Shown here: positions 60,233 through 64,000 of the stretch, one piece after another
Layout of the letters: each line of letters opens with the position of its first letter
Numbering within the stretch: position 1 is the stretch's first letter
Assembly: GCA_038396625.1 (NCBI GenBank)
Contig: CP121688.1
Coordinates: 186,001 to 250,000 of the forward strand
DNA: 64,000 nt
Direction: 5' to 3'
Source of the DNA: G038396625 sp038396625
Lineage (GTDB): Bacteria > Bacillota > Clostridia > Peptostreptococcales > Thermotaleaceae
The notes under the pieces: model-generated
Told to the model about the DNA's origin: nothing
What the model saw: only the letters and a program-made list of their open reading frames with translations
Database searches by the model: none
Translations under genes and position numbers: made by a program

Positions 60233-62269
60233 ATGTTGAGGGATCAGATCGCTTTATTGACCATTTTAATACTTCCTTCTTTAGGAGCTATGATCGGTTG
60301 GCTTATAGGAAGAAAAAATGAAAAATATAGAGATACCTTAAATGTTATTGTGACAGGATGTACATTTTTTATTGTGATGCTGCTTTATAAAAAAGTAATG
60401 CAGCACCCTATTGAACTATTTATTCCAGATATTATGGGAATTGGACTGTATTTGAAATTAGATACTTTTCGTTATATTTTTGTTTGGGTGACAACCTTTA
60501 TATGGTTTTTAGCCACCATGTATTCTACTCAGTATTTGATTCGGTATAAAAATAGGAATCGTTACTATGCCTTTTTTATGCTTACATTAGGCAGTACGAT
60601 AGGGATATTTCTATCCGAAAATATACTGAATTTATTTACCTTCTTTGAAATCATGTCTTTTACTTCCTATGCTTTAATCATTCATGATGAGGACCAGTAT
60701 GCCCATGATGCGGGTAGATCCTATATAGGAATGGCCATAGGGGCTGGAATGATCTTGTTGATGGGACTATTTTTACTATATGATTATACTGCAACGTTAA
60801 ATATTAGTGAATTAGGAGAAAAGGTTAAATCCCTAGGCAACATTAAGTATGTTATTAGTGGTTTGATTATTGTAGGCTTTGGCGCAAAGGCCAGTATGGT
60901 GCCTCTGCATGTATGGCTTCCTAAGGCACATCCTGCAGCGCCGACACCTGCCAGTGCAATCTTATCAGGAATCCTTATCAAAACAGGTATTTTTGGTATC
61001 ATTATTACTACAGAAATGATGATGCAGGAAGATATCATGATTTCCATGGTAGTCCTAGTTTTGGGATTTATGAATATGTTTTTAGGGGGGCTACTAGCCC
61101 TATTTCAAAGAAATATCAAGAGAATCCTTGCCTATAGCAGCATGAGTCAAGCTGGCTATATTCTTGTAGGGGTAGGATTGATGGGTATATTAAAAGAGCA
61201 TCGAGCAATTGCAGTTTATGGAACCTTATATCATATATTCAATCATGCTATTTTTAAAGTATTGCTATTTATGGGTGCAGGAATTATCTATATGGTTTTA
61301 CATGAATTAAGTATCAATGCAATTAGAGGCTTTGGAAAAAATAAGCCATTGCTTAAAGGCGTGTTCTTTATAGGCTTGTTAGCTATCATTGGAATGCCAG
61401 GATTTAATGGTTTTATTAGCAAGACGCTTTTGCATGAGGCATTGGCAGAAGCCCACCATATGTATCATAGTGTGTGGTTTACCATAGCAGAAGTTGTGTT
61501 TACACTGAGTAGCGGATTTACAGTGGCTTATTTGCTAAAACTATTTATTGCTGTGTTTATAGAAAGCAATGAGAAATATAGTGGACAATATAAAGGTCAC
61601 ATTCGAAAAAGAGCGATCTTTCCGATGGTGATCTTAGGGTTGACTGTAATATATATTGGCATAAGACCGGGGACTGTATTGCCTTTGATAGATCGTTCTT
61701 TAGGGATTTTTGGGGTTAAAGAAACCATGCATCATCACTTCTATACACTAGGGCACATGAAGTCCTCGATGATGTCGATTATGATAGGGATACTCATTTA
61801 TATAGGTTTTGTGAGAAAATATCTGAGAAAGACAGATGGAAAAGAAAGTTGGTTTGTCAATCCATCGCTTAACTGGTTTAATCTTGAAAGGGATATCTAT
61901 GAACCTCTAATGATGTTTACTTTTCGATGGAGTTCTGCAGTGTTCCACTTCATTGACCGAGGGGTCGTCAATATGGTGCATTATTTAGGAGATGTTATCA
62001 AAAAGCTGAGCGGAATGCAAATAAAGTCTGAGAAATACAGTAAAGTAAAGTTGCAAAACATGATGAATGTAAAGCTTGAGATTCAGGTGAAAAATCCTAT
62101 AAATGTTAAGGGGATAGACACAAAGAATTTATTTGAAGATATAAGTACAGAGGGACATAGTTTATCTGATGTATTAACAAAAATAGGCGTAAAAATGAAT
62201 AGCCTGATGTATGCTGTATTCATTTTTGCAATTATTCTTGCTGGGATTTTAGTAGCGTTGGTTTTTTAG
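60233..62269 (+). CDS. Third large antiporter subunit (NuoL/MrpA-N-like) with C-terminal extension
   Basis: A 678-residue subunit. The N-terminal about 480 residues carry the antiporter core with FGAKASMVPLHVWLPKAHPA (about 216-235) and AYSSMSQAGYILVGVGLMG. The last about 150 residues are a charged segment ending in one more helix (about 655-677), reminiscent of the lateral helix region of NuoL. It is the final operon gene and is followed by a terminator. No hydrogenase or formate dehydrogenase gene follows. Confidence 0.9.
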   Translation: MLRDQIALLTILILPSLGAMIGWLIGRKNEKYRDTLNVIVTGCTFFIVMLLYKKVMQHPIELFIPDIMGIGLYLKLDTFRYIFVWVTTFIWFLATMYSTQYLIRYKNRNRYYAFFMLTLGSTIGIFLSENILNLFTFFEIMSFTSYALIIHDEDQYAHDAGRSYIGMAIGAGMILLMGLFLLYDYTATLNISELGEKVKSLGNIKYVISGLIIVGFGAKASMVPLHVWLPKAHPAAPTPASAILSGILIKTGIFGIIITTEMMMQEDIMISMVVLVLGFMNMFLGGLLALFQRNIKRILAYSSMSQAGYILVGVGLMGILKEHRAIAVYGTLYHIFNHAIFKVLLFMGAGIIYMVLHELSINAIRGFGKNKPLLKGVFFIGLLAIIGMPGFNGFISKTLLHEALAEAHHMYHSVWFTIAEVVFTLSSGFTVAYLLKLFIAVFIESNEKYSGQYKGHIRKRAIFPMVILGLTVIYIGIRPGTVLPLIDRSLGIFGVKETMHHHFYTLGHMKSSMMSIMIGILIYIGFVRKYLRKTDGKESWFVNPSLNWFNLERDIYEPLMMFTFRWSSAVFHFIDRGVVNMVHYLGDVIKKLSGMQIKSEKYSKVKLQNMMNVKLEIQVKNPINVKGIDTKNLFEDISTEGHSLSDVLTKIGVKMNSLMYAVFIFAIILAGILVALVF

Positions 62270-62298
62270 TAAAGAAGTGAAAAGACCATTTTTAAAGG

Positions 62299-62336
62299 AA
62301 CCAAACAGTATGTGAAAATGATACTGTTTGGTTTTT
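62299..62336 (+). terminator. Terminator of the Mrp/Mbh-like operon
   Basis: AACCAAACAGTAT pairs perfectly with ATACTGTTTGGTT around a nine-base loop, then TTT. Confidence 0.92.
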
Positions 62337-62457
62337 GCCTTTAGGAGTATTCTATGAGGAAAATTTTATATGATTATTAAAAATAACATTGAATAATTAT
62401 TCACAATGAAGTATAATGTTTCAATAAACATTAAATATTTGACTGGAGGGTTATATA

Positions 62458-64000
62458 ATGGAACATGTGGGATTTTTATCGCTTATTCCTGCTCTATTAG
62501 CAATTATTGTAGCAATTAAAACAAAAAATGTAATATCATCTTTGTTTTTAGGCGTATTTGTGGGCGTGCTGATTTTGGTGGGAGGAAATCCTATTTCAGC
62601 GATCACAACAATGATCCAAGAGTATCTTTTTGTTCAATTAACGGATAGTTATAATGCAGGTGTGCTAGTACTGTTGGTATTCATTGGTGGATTTGTTGCA
62701 CTGATGGAAAAGTCAGGAGGAGCAGTAGCGTTTGCTCAAAAGGTTTCAGGATTGATTAACACAAGATTTAAAGCTCAGATTGCAGCATGGTTTGGTGGGA
62801 TTATTATTTTCTTCTCTGATTTGGGAACACCTCTTATTGTGGGACCTATTTTTGAACCACTCATGGACAAAATTAGGGTTTCAAGAGAAAAACTAGCTTG
62901 GATTATAGATTCTACCGCATCTCCGGTAGCTGTACTCATTCCTTTTATCGGCTGGGGTGTTTACGTAATGGGACTTATTCAAAAGGAGTATGAGGCATTG
63001 CAGATTATGGAGTCTGATTGGACGGCTTTTATACGAGCCATACCTTTTCAAATTTATCCTATACTGGCTGTGTTGATGGTTCCTTTAGTAGCATATACAG
63101 GATATGAATTTGGATTGATGGCTAAAGCGGAGAAAAGAATACAAGAAACAGGCGAAGTTTACTGGCCAAATTCCAATCCTCTACGTAAAAGTGTGGAAGT
63201 GGAGAATATAAATAGTAAAGCAATCATTATTTGGCTGCCATTAATCATTTTGTTTATTACTTTGTTTGGACTTTTAATGCCCTTAGGGTTTCCGTTTAAA
63301 AAGGTTCCAGGAAGTGCCTTTAGAACAGCTTTAAGTACAGGGTACTTATTTGCAGCAATTTCTATTATGGGATTGATGACTTACCACAAGGTGAAAACAC
63401 TTGCTGAAAGTTTCAATATTTATATTAAAGGAATGCAGAAAATGATGACAGTTTCTATTATATTAGTTTTAGCTTGGGCCTTGGGATCAGTAGGAAAGGG
63501 ACTAGGAACTGCCAACTATATTGTAGAAATGTCACAAGGAAATATACCTGCTTGGGCGATACCTTGTTTGACGTTTATTGTAGGTGCTGTGATGTCTTTT
63601 GCTACTGGATCTTCATGGGGGACATTTGCAATCATGCTTCCATTAGTGATTCCTATGGCGCATTTGCTGGGAGCGCCAATGTATGTGAGTATTGGGGCAG
63701 TTCTATCTGGTGGATTGTTTGGAGATCATTGTTCTCCTATATCTGATACAACGATTTTATCTTCTACCGGTGCGGGGTGTGACCATATAGATCATGTAAG
63801 AACACAATTACCTTATGCGGTATTAAATGGTGTGGTAAGTTTCATTGCTTATATTATTGGAGGCATCACCAGCAGTATCATAGCCTTATTTATTGCGATT
63901 GCATTACAAATCATCCTTTTGGTAATACTGTCAAAAACAAAGGGAACAAAGATATCCAATGTAGTACTTGGAGAGATAAAAGAGGAACATCCAACTCTAT
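62458..64000 (+). CDS. NhaC-family Na+/H+ antiporter (3' partial)
   Basis: At least 514 residues are encoded before the window ends; no stop is reached. It has about eleven helices and the NhaC signatures FATGSSWGTFAIMLPL and GGLFGDHCSPISDTTILSS. It belongs to the same superfamily as metT at 26652 but has no riboswitch. Substrates in this family include Na+/H+ and small organic acids or amino acids. GGAGGG lies eight bases before ATG 62458. Confidence 0.87.
   Translation, partial: MEHVGFLSLIPALLAIIVAIKTKNVISSLFLGVFVGVLILVGGNPISAITTMIQEYLFVQLTDSYNAGVLVLLVFIGGFVALMEKSGGAVAFAQKVSGLINTRFKAQIAAWFGGIIIFFSDLGTPLIVGPIFEPLMDKIRVSREKLAWIIDSTASPVAVLIPFIGWGVYVMGLIQKEYEALQIMESDWTAFIRAIPFQIYPILAVLMVPLVAYTGYEFGLMAKAEKRIQETGEVYWPNSNPLRKSVEVENINSKAIIIWLPLIILFITLFGLLMPLGFPFKKVPGSAFRTALSTGYLFAAISIMGLMTYHKVKTLAESFNIYIKGMQKMMTVSIILVLAWALGSVGKGLGTANYIVEMSQGNIPAWAIPCLTFIVGAVMSFATGSSWGTFAIMLPLVIPMAHLLGAPMYVSIGAVLSGGLFGDHCSPISDTTILSSTGAGCDHIDHVRTQLPYAVLNGVVSFIAYIIGGITSSIIALFIAIALQIILLVILSKTKGTKISNVVLGEIKEEHPTL

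Noticed and set aside
1..64000. CRISPR arrays, insertion sequences, prophage genes, origins of replication
   Set aside because: No regularly spaced repeats, transposase genes, phage structural genes or DnaA-box clusters were seen anywhere in the window.

Overview
The window (about 64 kb, low GC) looks like a chromosomal segment of an anaerobic, endospore-forming member of the Clostridia. The evidence is a complete gerA-type germinant receptor operon, strong AGGAGG ribosome binding sites with frequent TTG/GTG starts, SAM-I and purine riboswitches, an agr-type peptide signalling locus, an iron-dependent alcohol dehydrogenase and an Mrp/Mbh-like ion pump. The exact genus cannot be named from this sequence.

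Layout. 1-6900: housekeeping and cofactor genes (larC end, a P-loop protein, a DUF2680 secreted protein, citG, an ABC-F ATPase, a YczE-like membrane protein, tadA, tRNA-Ser). 6900-8800: a scar region with a group II intron 3' end, a phnA remnant, a QueG-like fragment and a helicase N-terminal fragment. 8800-12800 (minus): an IclR-controlled operon for uptake and hydrolysis of an amide-like substrate (regulator, YhdT-like subunit, SSS symporter, acetamidase/formamidase). 13100-20200: MerR regulator plus MATE pump, a small HTH protein, an amino acid permease, a zinc-ribbon protein, a PrdX/YbaK-like deacylase and an Fe-ADH. 20200-26200 (minus): gerA-gerC-gerD-gerB, D-serine dehydratase and a possible 37-aa membrane peptide. 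26400-28000: SAM riboswitch and a MetT-type NhaC-family transporter. 28100-33000: an acetyltransferase and an ABC system with a large COG1361-like extracytoplasmic protein. 33200-35600: an agr-like locus (agrB, agrD, a membrane protein, a GHKL kinase) without a response regulator. 35600-39000: a MacA-MacB-like efflux operon.

39100-48300 is the most interesting block. It is a Gram-positive version of the Escherichia coli ydjXYZ-ynjBCDEF neighbourhood: two TVP38/TMEM64 proteins, extracytoplasmic rhodaneses, an HdrD-like Fe-S protein, a YnjB-type binding protein, two permeases (YnjC split in two), a YnjD ATPase and a YnjF-type CDP-alcohol phosphatidyltransferase. The YnjE-like rhodanese is interrupted by an in-frame TGA exactly at its catalytic cysteine. 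The frame continues for 41 conserved codons to a TAA that is followed at once by a terminator. This strongly suggests a selenocysteine rhodanese lipoprotein.

48300-51400: a purine riboswitch with an NCS2 permease, then a second NCS2 permease. 51400-52400 (minus): a RelA/SpoT-domain synthetase. 52500-62300: a sigma-54 activator followed by two operator-like palindromes, a near-consensus -24/-12 promoter and a ten-gene operon in archaeal Mbh gene order (MrpE, F, G, MbhD, MbhE, MrpB, C, D) with two further NuoL/M-like subunits. The window ends inside a second NhaC-family antiporter gene.
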